64,000 nucleotides of DNA from JBALVT01 sp045110675. Lineage in GTDB: Bacteria > Pseudomonadota > Gammaproteobacteria > Pseudomonadales > Halieaceae. The notes under the pieces were generated by a model, which was not told the DNA's origin, ran no database searches, and was given only the letters and a program-made list of their open reading frames with translations. Every line of letters begins with the position of its first letter. Position 1 is the first letter of the stretch. Position numbers and translations under genes: made by a program. The stretch spans positions 62,001-126,000 of the forward strand of contig JBGCGJ010000011.1 of NCBI GenBank assembly GCA_045110675.1. Direction: 5' to 3'. Shown here piece after piece: positions 1-8,067 of this stretch.

Positions 1-1
1 C

Positions 2-472
2 GTGCTCACAGGACACTGGCAGGCGCTGTACGATGAGGTCAAAGCCTATAGAGAGGCCTGCGGAGATGCACGGCTGAAAGCGATTCTGGCCACGGGAGAG
101 CTGGGTTCAATCGCCAACATAGGCCGCGCCTCAATGGTTTGTATGATGGCCGGTGCAGACTTTATTAAAACCTCGACGGGCATGGAAGCCGTCAATGCCA
201 CGTTACCTGTCAGCTTGGTGATGGTTCGAATGATACGGCAATACAGCGAATTGACTGGTCAGCGTGTTGGTTTCAAGCCCGCTGGAGGAATTGGTAACGC
301 CAAACTTGCCTTGTCCTATCTTACCTTGATCAAAGAAGAGTTGGGCAACGCCTGGCTGGATCCTTATTACTTTCGCTTCGGAGCCTCCAGCTTACTCGGC
401 GATATCGAACGGCAACTCGAACACTACGTGACCGGCCATTACGCGGCCAGCAATCACAACCCCATGGCCTAG
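2..472 (+). CDS. deoC: Deoxyribose-phosphate aldolase, C-terminal part (cut by window edge)
   Basis: This enzyme cleaves 2-deoxyribose 5-phosphate to glyceraldehyde 3-phosphate and acetaldehyde, the final step of deoxynucleoside breakdown in the cytoplasm. The window opens inside the gene: 156 residues are visible, against about 250-260 for the family, so about 100 N-terminal residues lie upstream and the GTG at 2 is probably an internal valine. The Schiff-base lysine sits in FIKTSTG (residue 56 of the fragment) and the second active-site lysine in GFKPAGGI (residue 92). The stop lies 9 bases before an aldehyde dehydrogenase gene that could remove the acetaldehyde, so the two are very likely one operon. 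Confidence 0.95.
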   Translation: MLTGHWQALYDEVKAYREACGDARLKAILATGELGSIANIGRASMVCMMAGADFIKTSTGMEAVNATLPVSLVMVRMIRQYSELTGQRVGFKPAGGIGNAKLALSYLTLIKEELGNAWLDPYYFRFGASSLLGDIERQLEHYVTGHYAASNHNPMA

Positions 473-481
473 GAACCTGCG

Positions 482-2905
482 ATGAATCAGATAGAAGAAA
501 TCTTTGAAACGATGAGTTACGGTCCGGCGCCCGAGCAATCTGACTACGTCGAAAATTGGTTGCATGAACACCGTGACGGCTTTGCGTTGTTTATTGACGG
601 GAAGTGGACGCCATCCAACGGTGAATCTGAAGCAATTATCAGCCGTAACCCAGCGACTGGCGAAATCCTAGGCAACATTAGCGCGGCGGGAAAGGAGGAC
701 GTCGATCGCGCCGTATCGGCAGCAGCCAATGCATTCCCTGCATGGAGTAAAACCCCTGGCCATGAACGAGCAAAATACCTGTACGCACTAGCCAGATCGG
801 TGCAGAAAAACAGTCGTTTTCTCGCCGTACTGGAAACCCTGGACAACGGAAAACCGATTCGTGAAACCCGCGACATCGATATTCCCCTCGTGGCGAGGCA
901 TTTCTATCATCACGCTGGCTGGGCCCAGTTAATGGAGAGTGAGTTTCCTGAACAACAGGCCCTAGGTGTTGTGGGTCAGATCATCCCCTGGAACTTTCCC
1001 TTGTTGATGATGGCCTGGAAGATCGCGCCTGCAATAGCAGCGGGAAACTGTGTGGTGATTAAACCCGCTGAATACACCAGCCTGAGCGCCCTGTACCTCG
1101 CCCACTTGTGCATGGAAATAAAACTACCTCCCGGTGTCATCAACATTATCACCGGCGCTGGCGAGACCGGCGAACATATTGTTCAACACCCCGACGTGAG
1201 TAAAATCGCATTCACCGGTTCAACAGACGTGGGCAAACGTATTCGCCAGATCACCGCAGGCTCGAGCAAAAAGCTGACCTTGGAACTGGGTGGAAAATCA
1301 CCCTTTATCGTTTTTGAAGACGCAGACATAGACAGCGCCGTCGAAGGGCTAGTCGACGCTATCTGGTTTAACCAGGGCCAGGTGTGTTGTGCGGGATCGC
1401 GCCTTCTCGTTCAAGAAGGTGTTGCCGACAAACTCATCGCCAAGGTAAAAGCTCGGTTGGAAAATTTTAGAATTGGCAATCCCCTGGATAAAACAGTTGA
1501 TATGGGAGCAATTGTTGATCCGATCCAACTTGAAAGAATCGAGGCTCTGGTGAGTGCCGGTGTCCAAGAAGGTGCTACCAAATGGCAGCCTACTACCGTG
1601 GCATGTCCAGAAGAAGGTTGTTTTTACCCGCCAACCCTACTCACCGATGTTGACTCCAGCAATACTGTGGCTCGGGAAGAGATTTTTGGCCCGGTTCTTA
1701 CCGCTATGACCTTTCGCACCCTGAACGAAGCCGTCGCATTGGCCAATAATATTCGCTACGGTCTAGCCGCAAGTATTTGGTCTGAGAATATCAATCGCGC
1801 ACTGGAAATTTCATCTCAGGTCAAAGCGGGAGTTGTCTGGGTAAACTGCACCAATCAATTTGACGCCGCCTGTGGTTTTGGAGGCTATCGGGAATCGGGG
1901 TTTGGTCGAGAAGGCGGCAAAGAAGGCATGTACGAATATCTGACAGAGATTCGACACCAGCCGAAAAATCCTGCTTGTATTATTGAGCCTCCTTTATCCG
2001 TCGAGGATGTCACTCAAAGCCATGCGAGTTCTGGCATAGATCAAACTGCGAAACACTATATAGGAGGTAAACAAGTTCGTGCAGACAATGGTTTATCCGA
2101 TTTGCTGGTCGATTACAAGGCGCAGCCGGCAGGTCGCGTTGCCAGCGGCAGTCGCAAAGATATTCGCGATGCCGTAGAGGCCGCTGCTAAATCGAGTGCT
2201 TGGTCTAATGCCACCGCGCACACCCGAGCGCAGATACTATTTTTTATCGCAGAAAATCTAGAGCGGCGAGGAAAAGAATTTCAACAGACACTTGTTTCAC
2301 TCACAGGCGCAAGCAAGCGTCAGGCAAAAACGGAGTTCAGCGCAACGCTCTCTCGCTTATTCTCCTACGCAGCTTGGGCTGACAAGTTTGACGGTGCCGT
2401 TCATACGCCACCGCAAAATAATGTCGCGCTGGCTGTAAACGAACCTATTGGTGTTGTCGGGATAGCCTGCCCTGATGTATTCCCTCTGCTGTCTTTTGTA
2501 TCATTAGTAGCGCCTGCGATAGCAATGGGAAATAGGACTGTTGTCATCCCGTCTCAGCGATACCCTCTTGTCGCCACGGATTTTTACCAGGTTCTGGAGA
2601 CATCAGACGTACCTGCTGGCGTGGTAAATATTGTCACTGGTCAACGAGACCCGCTGACGAAAACCATGGCCGAACATCATCGGGTAGACGCACTGTGGTA
2701 CCACGGCAGCGCCCAAGGAAGTGAAATGCTTGAGCATGCATCTGCAAGCAATCTGAAACGAACCTGGGTCAATAATGGTAAGGCGGTTGACTGGTTATCC
2801 AAAGCCCATGGCGAGGGTCGTCATTTTCTGCGGCAGGCCTGTCAGGTTAAAAATATATGGCTACCCTATGGGGATGAAAGTTCGGGTCCAAAGGCGGGTT
2901 ACTAG
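482..2905 (+). CDS. Two-domain aldehyde dehydrogenase, ALDH16 type
   Basis: NAD(P)-dependent aldehyde dehydrogenase of 807 residues, well above the usual ~490. The first domain (about 35-490) is complete: the general base is Glu268 in LELGGKS and the catalytic cysteine is Cys302 in GQVCC. A second ALDH-like domain (about 525-807) keeps the fold signature (NEPIGVVGIACP, VNIVTG) but has no equivalent Glu/Cys pair and stops early, so it is probably structural. This layout is that of the ALDH16 family; bacterial members usually keep the active cysteine in domain one, as here. Position directly after deoC suggests acetaldehyde as substrate (inference). The stop codon overlaps that of the convergent next gene in a shared CTAG. 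Confidence 0.9.
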   Translation: MNQIEEIFETMSYGPAPEQSDYVENWLHEHRDGFALFIDGKWTPSNGESEAIISRNPATGEILGNISAAGKEDVDRAVSAAANAFPAWSKTPGHERAKYLYALARSVQKNSRFLAVLETLDNGKPIRETRDIDIPLVARHFYHHAGWAQLMESEFPEQQALGVVGQIIPWNFPLLMMAWKIAPAIAAGNCVVIKPAEYTSLSALYLAHLCMEIKLPPGVINIITGAGETGEHIVQHPDVSKIAFTGSTDVGKRIRQITAGSSKKLTLELGGKSPFIVFEDADIDSAVEGLVDAIWFNQGQVCCAGSRLLVQEGVADKLIAKVKARLENFRIGNPLDKTVDMGAIVDPIQLERIEALVSAGVQEGATKWQPTTVACPEEGCFYPPTLLTDVDSSNTVAREEIFGPVLTAMTFRTLNEAVALANNIRYGLAASIWSENINRALEISSQVKAGVVWVNCTNQFDAACGFGGYRESGFGREGGKEGMYEYLTEIRHQPKNPACIIEPPLSVEDVTQSHASSGIDQTAKHYIGGKQVRADNGLSDLLVDYKAQPAGRVASGSRKDIRDAVEAAAKSSAWSNATAHTRAQILFFIAENLERRGKEFQQTLVSLTGASKRQAKTEFSATLSRLFSYAAWADKFDGAVHTPPQNNVALAVNEPIGVVGIACPDVFPLLSFVSLVAPAIAMGNRTVVIPSQRYPLVATDFYQVLETSDVPAGVVNIVTGQRDPLTKTMAEHHRVDALWYHGSAQGSEMLEHASASNLKRTWVNNGKAVDWLSKAHGEGRHFLRQACQVKNIWLPYGDESSGPKAGY

Positions 2906-3342
2906 GCTTTTACGGTCACCCAGACGCCGACAAACACTAAAGAAAGGCCAAGGACGCGACTAAGTTCAATCGGTTTTGTGGTCAGGCCGAAAGCGCCGAG
3001 GTGATCCAGGACTGCCCCGGTAAACAGTTGACCTGCCACAACCAGGACCATGGCTTGCGCCGCTCCAATGATGGGTATGAGATAAGAAATAGCGCCGACA
3101 ACGACCAAGCCAAGTAGGCCGCCGCACAGGATGTACCAAGGCAAACTGTGCCACTGGGCCAATTTGCCACCGCCCATAAAAACCAGGGGCACTAACGCGG
3201 AAATTGCTCCCCCTAAATGAATAATGAAGACCGCTTCCCATATTCCCAGACGCTGACCAATCAAACTGGAAAAAGGGCCCTGCAGTCCGATGGCTATACC
3301 GCCACAAAGGCCGATAAAAATGATGGGGATAATCGCGGTCAT
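2902..3342 (-). CDS. DMT-superfamily membrane protein, YdcZ/DUF606 type
   Basis: Small integral membrane protein of 146 residues with about five hydrophobic helices, no signal peptide and a glycine-rich first helix (GLCGGIAIGLQGP). It matches the YdcZ/DUF606 branch of drug/metabolite transporters, whose substrates are unknown. It lies convergent with the ALDH16 gene, sharing the four bases CTAG for both stops, and divergent from the nucleoside transporter, with about 120 bases between the two starts. It may move a metabolite of the neighbouring nucleoside pathway, but nothing in the sequence shows this. Confidence 0.75.
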   Translation of the reverse strand: MTAIIPIIFIGLCGGIAIGLQGPFSSLIGQRLGIWEAVFIIHLGGAISALVPLVFMGGGKLAQWHSLPWYILCGGLLGLVVVGAISYLIPIIGAAQAMVLVVAGQLFTGAVLDHLGAFGLTTKPIELSRVLGLSLVFVGVWVTVKA

Positions 3343-3461
3343 AACTTGATCTCACATTGCCGACTGTTTTTTAACAACGTACTGTAACAGCACCCACAAA
3401 AGGGTACGATACCTAAGAGGCAGTGGATAGCAGTACCCCGAAATTTTTGAAGGATTTATGC

Positions 3462-4904
3462 ATGGCACAATTTAGCGGCTTGATAGGAATCGTATTGATA
3501 TTCGCATTGGCGTTTACACTGTCCAATAATCCCCGAGCCGTCAATTGGAGACTGGTGATATGTGGACTTAGCCTTCAGTTACTACTGGCCATCTTTATTC
3601 TGCAAACACCTTGGGGGCAAGGCCTGTTCGAATTTCTAGGTAGAGCCGTAGAAAAAGTGCTCAGTTTTGCCAACGCGGGAGCCGTATTTGTTCTTGGCCC
3701 CCTGGCGGACAGTGAGACCATGGTGTCGACCTTTGGGCCAGCGGGGTCGTTTATCTTTGCCTTCAAGCTGGTTCCCACTCTGATATTCATCGCCTCTCTT
3801 GCAGCGCTCGCCTATCACTTGGGGTTGATGCAGCGAATCGTCAACGGTTTTTCCTGGGCCATTTATCGGATTATGGGCGCGAGCGGTTCCGAGGCGACCT
3901 CTAACGCTGCCAGCGTTTTAGTTGGGCAGGTCGAAGCGCAAATTCTGATTAAACCTTACATGCCGACCGTGACAAATTCAGAGCTGTTAGCGATTATGGC
4001 CGGTTCAATGGCCTGTATCTCGGGCGCTATCATGGCGGTTTATATACAAATGGGTGTCTCCGCATCCTATATGATGGCGGCCAGCGTTATGGCGATACCC
4101 GGCGCACTGGTGATTTCAAAAATTGTCTTTCCGGAAACCGAAGCTTCTCCAACCCGCGGTCAGATAGAACTGGAAGTTGAAAAGACTTCGGTGAACTCAA
4201 TCGATGCCATGGCAAAAGGTGCGGCGGATGGGTTAAACATTGGCGTGATAGTTTGCGGCCTGCTTATTGCCGCGATGGCCGCGATCACACTCATCGATTA
4301 CCTGCTGGGTAAAGTCGGCTTGCTACTGGTAACGACCTTCTTTGACTCCGCAAAGGATGTTGTGTTTTTACATATCGACTTGAACAATCTGAGTTTGGGC
4401 GGAATTCTCGGTGGTCTGTTCCGCTACGCCGCTCTGGCTATGGGTGTTCCATCGCAGGACGCTACTATCGTCGGAGGGCTTATGGGTACCAAAATGGTGA
4501 TCAATGAGTTTGTAGCTTATAGCCAAATGACATCGCTGACCGGAGAGGAAGTGCTGAGTCCAAAAGCCAATATTATCGCAACCTTTGCTCTGTGTGGCTT
4601 TGCGAATTTTATGTCGGTGGCAATGCTAATTGGTGGACTGGGAGAACTTGCGCCCGAGCGCAAGCACGACTTGGCGAGATTGGGTGTAAAAGCAATGGTG
4701 GTCGGTACCATGGCATCCTATCTTTCCGCTTCAATCGCTGGGATGCTGTTTAGCGATCCCTCCGCTGCATCGGATACTTCACTGTTGTTACCGTTTTTTA
4801 TTATGGGACTTTGCGTTGCGATTATTCTGACGTTTTTCTGGGCCACCAAGAACCCGGACAGCGCCCCTGAATTCCTAACCCGAATAACCCGTGCACACAG
4901 TTAA
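3462..4904 (+). CDS. Concentrative nucleoside transporter (NupC/CNT family)
   Basis: Inner-membrane cation-coupled nucleoside importer. The protein is hydrophobic throughout with the CNT layout: N-terminal helices, a central gate region rich in small residues, and a conserved C-terminal part (GTKMVINEFVAYSQM, then ALCGFANF). I chose the ATG at 3462 because GAAGGA lies 7 bases upstream; this gives 480 residues. An in-frame GTG at 3423 would add 13 residues without a better ribosome site. The next gene, a putative deaminase, begins 29 bases downstream and is probably co-transcribed. Together with deoC and the aldehyde dehydrogenase this points to uptake and use of nucleosides as carbon and nitrogen source. 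Confidence 0.9.
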   Translation: MAQFSGLIGIVLIFALAFTLSNNPRAVNWRLVICGLSLQLLLAIFILQTPWGQGLFEFLGRAVEKVLSFANAGAVFVLGPLADSETMVSTFGPAGSFIFAFKLVPTLIFIASLAALAYHLGLMQRIVNGFSWAIYRIMGASGSEATSNAASVLVGQVEAQILIKPYMPTVTNSELLAIMAGSMACISGAIMAVYIQMGVSASYMMAASVMAIPGALVISKIVFPETEASPTRGQIELEVEKTSVNSIDAMAKGAADGLNIGVIVCGLLIAAMAAITLIDYLLGKVGLLLVTTFFDSAKDVVFLHIDLNNLSLGGILGGLFRYAALAMGVPSQDATIVGGLMGTKMVINEFVAYSQMTSLTGEEVLSPKANIIATFALCGFANFMSVAMLIGGLGELAPERKHDLARLGVKAMVVGTMASYLSASIAGMLFSDPSAASDTSLLLPFFIMGLCVAIILTFFWATKNPDSAPEFLTRITRAHS

Positions 4905-4933
4905 CTCAATTCAAACCTACGAGATCCAGATAT

Positions 4934-6373
4934 ATGATAGGTAACAAGCTCTTCTTGTGCTTGAGCGCAGTCTCCAGTACAAAGACTCTTCTGCTCACCA
5001 CTTTTCTTATTGCTGCATTACCGGCTCAGGCCAAACATGCAGACCTGATAGTTTACGGTGATTATGTTGTCACTATGACGCCCGACAAATCTGTTTTGGA
5101 AGATGCTGCAGTCGCCATCGTCGCAGATAAGATTGTCGCCATAGGCGCCAGAGAAAGCGTCAACCGCGACTATATAGCGACACGCGTTATCGAGGGTAGG
5201 GGCAAGGTGATCATGCCCGGTCTTATCAATGGGCATACCCATAGCGCAATGACGCTTTTCCGGGGAATGGTGGACGACCTCGATCTCATGACCTGGTTGA
5301 ATGAATACGTTTTCCCGATGGAGGGTCAGTTCGTCAGTTCGGAATTTGTACAAACTGGTGCGCAGCTGGCGTGTTGGGAAATGATTAGAAGTGGCACAAC
5401 GACTTTCGTCGACATGTATTTCTATCCCGACGAAATAGCGCGCGTCGTTGAAGACTGCGGTCTTCGCGCAGTGGTCGCGGCGCCGCACATCGACTTTCCA
5501 AGTCCAGGTTTTAAGGGCTGGGACGATTCTTTCGCCGCCGCGGCAGATTTCGTAAAACGATGGCAGGGTAAAAACCCGCGCATTACCCCCGCTTTCGCAC
5601 CACATGCGCCTTACACGGTTTCACCAGAGCATCTTAAGGCGACGGTGGAAAAGGCACAGGCCTTAAATGCGCCGATATCGATGCATCTGGCTGAAGCTCC
5701 TGCTGAATCACACTATATTGAAGAAAATTTTCAGACAACCCCGGTCAAACACGTCTCTGGCCTGGGAATGTTTTCCGAAAAACTCATCGCAGCGCATATG
5801 GTTCAACTGGATGAGGAGGACATTACTCTTACCGCTAACGCGGGTGTGGGAGCAATACACAATCCTACTTCGAATATGAAGCTGGGGGCAGGCGTTTCTC
5901 CCGTGCCCGCAATGCTAGCGGCGGGTGTGAGCGTAGGGCTGGGTACCGACGGAGCAGCCTCAAACAATGATCTGGATCTTTGGGAAGAGATTCGGATGGC
6001 CGCACTGTTGCACAAGGTGAACAGCGGAGATCCAACCGCCCTGCCCGCTCTGCAAGCCTTGAATATGGCGACGAGTATTGGAGCGAAAGCCATTCATATG
6101 GAAACGGACATAGGCCAACTTACGGTTGGCCGTCAGGCAGACTTGATACAGCTTGATGTTGAGCAAACGCGACATTTACCACTGTACGATATCGTTTCGC
6201 ACTTGGTGTATGTGCTAGATAGCGGTGATGTTACCACCACAGTGGTGGCTGGAAAGATTTTGATGGCGGATCGTAAAGTGCTCACGATTGACGAGGTTCA
6301 GCTGCGCCGAGAAGTTCGTAAAAAAAGTGCGGAGATCAGGGCCGCTCTTAAGCAGCCCAAGAAAACACCATAG
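4934..6373 (+). CDS. Exported amidohydrolase, nucleoside/S-adenosylhomocysteine deaminase-like
   Basis: Metal-dependent deaminase of the TrzA/MtaD group of the amidohydrolase superfamily. Metal ligands are visible: HTH at 101-103 in INGHTHSAMT, His251 in MHLAEA, His in AAHMVQ and Asp339 in GTDGAAS. Relatives deaminate 5-methylthioadenosine, S-adenosylhomocysteine, adenosine or guanine derivatives in the cytoplasm. Unusually, this protein starts with a basic stretch, a hydrophobic segment (about 18-31) and AQA, a plausible signal-peptidase site after residue 33. It would therefore act in the periplasm, next to a nucleoside importer encoded 29 bases upstream. The substrate cannot be read from the sequence. 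Only four bases separate its stop from that of the convergent P450 gene. Confidence 0.82.
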   Translation: MIGNKLFLCLSAVSSTKTLLLTTFLIAALPAQAKHADLIVYGDYVVTMTPDKSVLEDAAVAIVADKIVAIGARESVNRDYIATRVIEGRGKVIMPGLINGHTHSAMTLFRGMVDDLDLMTWLNEYVFPMEGQFVSSEFVQTGAQLACWEMIRSGTTTFVDMYFYPDEIARVVEDCGLRAVVAAPHIDFPSPGFKGWDDSFAAAADFVKRWQGKNPRITPAFAPHAPYTVSPEHLKATVEKAQALNAPISMHLAEAPAESHYIEENFQTTPVKHVSGLGMFSEKLIAAHMVQLDEEDITLTANAGVGAIHNPTSNMKLGAGVSPVPAMLAAGVSVGLGTDGAASNNDLDLWEEIRMAALLHKVNSGDPTALPALQALNMATSIGAKAIHMETDIGQLTVGRQADLIQLDVEQTRHLPLYDIVSHLVYVLDSGDVTTTVVAGKILMADRKVLTIDEVQLRREVRKKSAEIRAALKQPKKTP

Positions 6374-6377
6374 TGAA

Positions 6378-7628
6378 TTAATCCACTCGAGGATGCAAAA
6401 CAACCGGCAAGTTGGTGTAGCCCATGACAAAGTTGGAGCACACACGCTCTGGTTCTCGCTTCACTTCAATGCGATCAAAACGCTTGAGTAATTCTTCCCA
6501 CAAGATCTTTAGCTGCATTTCTCCCAAGCGATTTCCCATGCAGCGATGTATGCCAAATCCAAAGGAGACATGATGACGCGCTTTTGGTCGATCGACCATA
6601 AAGGCATCGGCATTCGGTATTACCTCTTCATCGCGATTTCCAGAGATGTACCACATCACCACCTTGTCGCCTTTCTTGATGGTCTTGCCACCGAGCTCTA
6701 CATCTTCAGTGGCGATACGGCGCATGTGTCCCAGGGGTGTTTGCCAGCGAATGATTTCTGAGACCATATTGGGAATGAGCCCATGATCAGCTTTGAGCTT
6801 GGCAAACTCTTCAGGATTGTTGTGCAGCGCCCATATACCGGCTGTCATAGAATTGCGCGTCGTGTCGTTGCCACCGACGATCAGCAGCATCAGATTGCCG
6901 AGGTATTCAAGTGGTTCCATGTCCTTTGTATCGGGACTATGTGCTAGCAATGAAATAAAATCATTCTTAACCGGAGCCTCAGCTCTTTCTTTCCAAAGGC
7001 CGGCAAAGCACTCCAAACATTCGAGCAGGATATCCCTTCGCTCTTCCTCTGTCATGCCACCTTCTTCGCCACTGACAGTTGGCGCTGTGGTTGTTACATC
7101 AGACCAATAGGTGAGCTTGTGCCGATCTTCGAAGGGAAAATCAAACAGGGTCGCAAGCATCTGGGTGGTCAGCTCAATAGAGACCTTTTCTACCCAATTG
7201 AACTCCTCACCCACAGGTAGAGAATCCAGCAAATTGCAGACTCGCTCTCGTATCAGATCGGACATCTCCGCCAGACGCTGGGGTGTGACAGCTGGAGTCA
7301 CTGCTTTGCGCTGTACATCATGTTTCGGTGAATCCATGGCGATAAACATGGGAGGCTCAAAATCAATCTCTGATTCGCCTAAAACGATCGAGGGCTCTGA
7401 GGAGAACAACTCGTGATGGCTGTCGACGAACACAATGTCGTTGAACTTGGTGATAGACCAGTAGGGACCAAACTCTTCGCTGTCGACAAAGTGCACGGGG
7501 TCTTCCTCGCGCAATCGCCTAAAATACTCCCAATGTGCCTGGGTCTGAAACAGCACGCCATCAGAGGGGTCCAGATCTTTTAGATCTAGGCTGTAGGGGT
7601 CAGGTATACCGGTAGCTGGAACATTCAT
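6378..7628 (-). CDS. Cytochrome P450, CYP153-type alkane terminal hydroxylase
   Basis: Soluble class I P450 of 416 residues. The heme-thiolate cysteine is Cys363 in SFGFGIHRCMGNRL, the I-helix has GGNDTTRNS, and the ExxR motif is EIIRW. The stretch VMWYISGNRDEEVIP is typical of CYP153, a family that hydroxylates the terminal carbon of medium-chain alkanes and related compounds. Start chosen at the ATG at 7628, with GAGG 6 bases upstream; an in-frame upstream ATG would overlap the ferredoxin gene. The ferredoxin gene ends 34 bases before it on the same strand, so electrons very likely come from that protein. No ferredoxin reductase gene is in the cluster. Confidence 0.9.
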   Translation of the reverse strand: MNVPATGIPDPYSLDLKDLDPSDGVLFQTQAHWEYFRRLREEDPVHFVDSEEFGPYWSITKFNDIVFVDSHHELFSSEPSIVLGESEIDFEPPMFIAMDSPKHDVQRKAVTPAVTPQRLAEMSDLIRERVCNLLDSLPVGEEFNWVEKVSIELTTQMLATLFDFPFEDRHKLTYWSDVTTTAPTVSGEEGGMTEEERRDILLECLECFAGLWKERAEAPVKNDFISLLAHSPDTKDMEPLEYLGNLMLLIVGGNDTTRNSMTAGIWALHNNPEEFAKLKADHGLIPNMVSEIIRWQTPLGHMRRIATEDVELGGKTIKKGDKVVMWYISGNRDEEVIPNADAFMVDRPKARHHVSFGFGIHRCMGNRLGEMQLKILWEELLKRFDRIEVKREPERVCSNFVMGYTNLPVVLHPRVD

Positions 7629-7662
7629 AGTGAGCCTCGCTGTGGAGTAAGTCGTTGTACAA

Positions 7663-7983
7663 CTAGTGTTGCGATTCTGGCATGTGAACAACCAGCCCAT
7701 TCAAATCGCTGGTGACGTCTATCTGACAGGACAATCGGCTATTTTCCATGACGCCCTCAGCCAGCTGAAGCATGGATTCCTCCATGGCGTTCCGCTCCCC
7801 GGTCTTTTCCTGCCACTCGGGGGGCACAAAAATGTGGCAAGTCGCGCAGGCGCAGGCGCCACCACAATCGGCGTCAATCCCGGGAACGGAGTTGTCCACC
7901 GCAATCATCATGACAGACTTACCTTCTTCTGCCTCGATGGTGTGCTCTGCGCCGTTGTGCTCTATATAGGTAATACTTACCAC
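7663..7983 (-). CDS. [2Fe-2S] ferredoxin, adrenodoxin/putidaredoxin type
   Basis: Electron carrier for the P450 that follows on the same strand. The cluster ligands follow the vertebrate-type pattern C-x5-C-x2-C in DADCGGACACATC, with the fourth cysteine in RLSCQI. I chose the GTG at 7983 (106 residues, beginning VSITYIEHNG, typical of the family) because AAGGAG lies just upstream; an in-frame ATG at 8046 adds 21 residues unlike the family. As first gene of the pair it probably carries the promoter; a TTGTCA-type inverted repeat lies in the upstream gap at 8051-8067. Confidence 0.93.
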   Translation of the reverse strand: MVSITYIEHNGAEHTIEAEEGKSVMMIAVDNSVPGIDADCGGACACATCHIFVPPEWQEKTGERNAMEESMLQLAEGVMENSRLSCQIDVTSDLNGLVVHMPESQH

Positions 7984-8050
7984 ACTCACTCTCCTTTCAT
8001 TGTTATCTGACAATACTAGTTCATACTCAGGTGCCGACAAAAGCATTCAT

Positions 8051-8067
8051 TGACAATTATTTTGTCA
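8051..8067. repeat. Inverted repeat TGACAA-N5-TTGTCA, candidate operator
   Basis: A perfect 6-5-6 palindrome lies in the 84-base gap upstream of the ferredoxin-P450 pair and directly after the antiporter stop codon. Two more GACAA half-sites occur at 8008-8013 and 8036-8040. No T-run follows on either strand in a terminator arrangement, so a regulator-binding site for the P450 operon is more likely than a terminator. This is inference; no regulator gene is adjacent. Confidence 0.35.
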
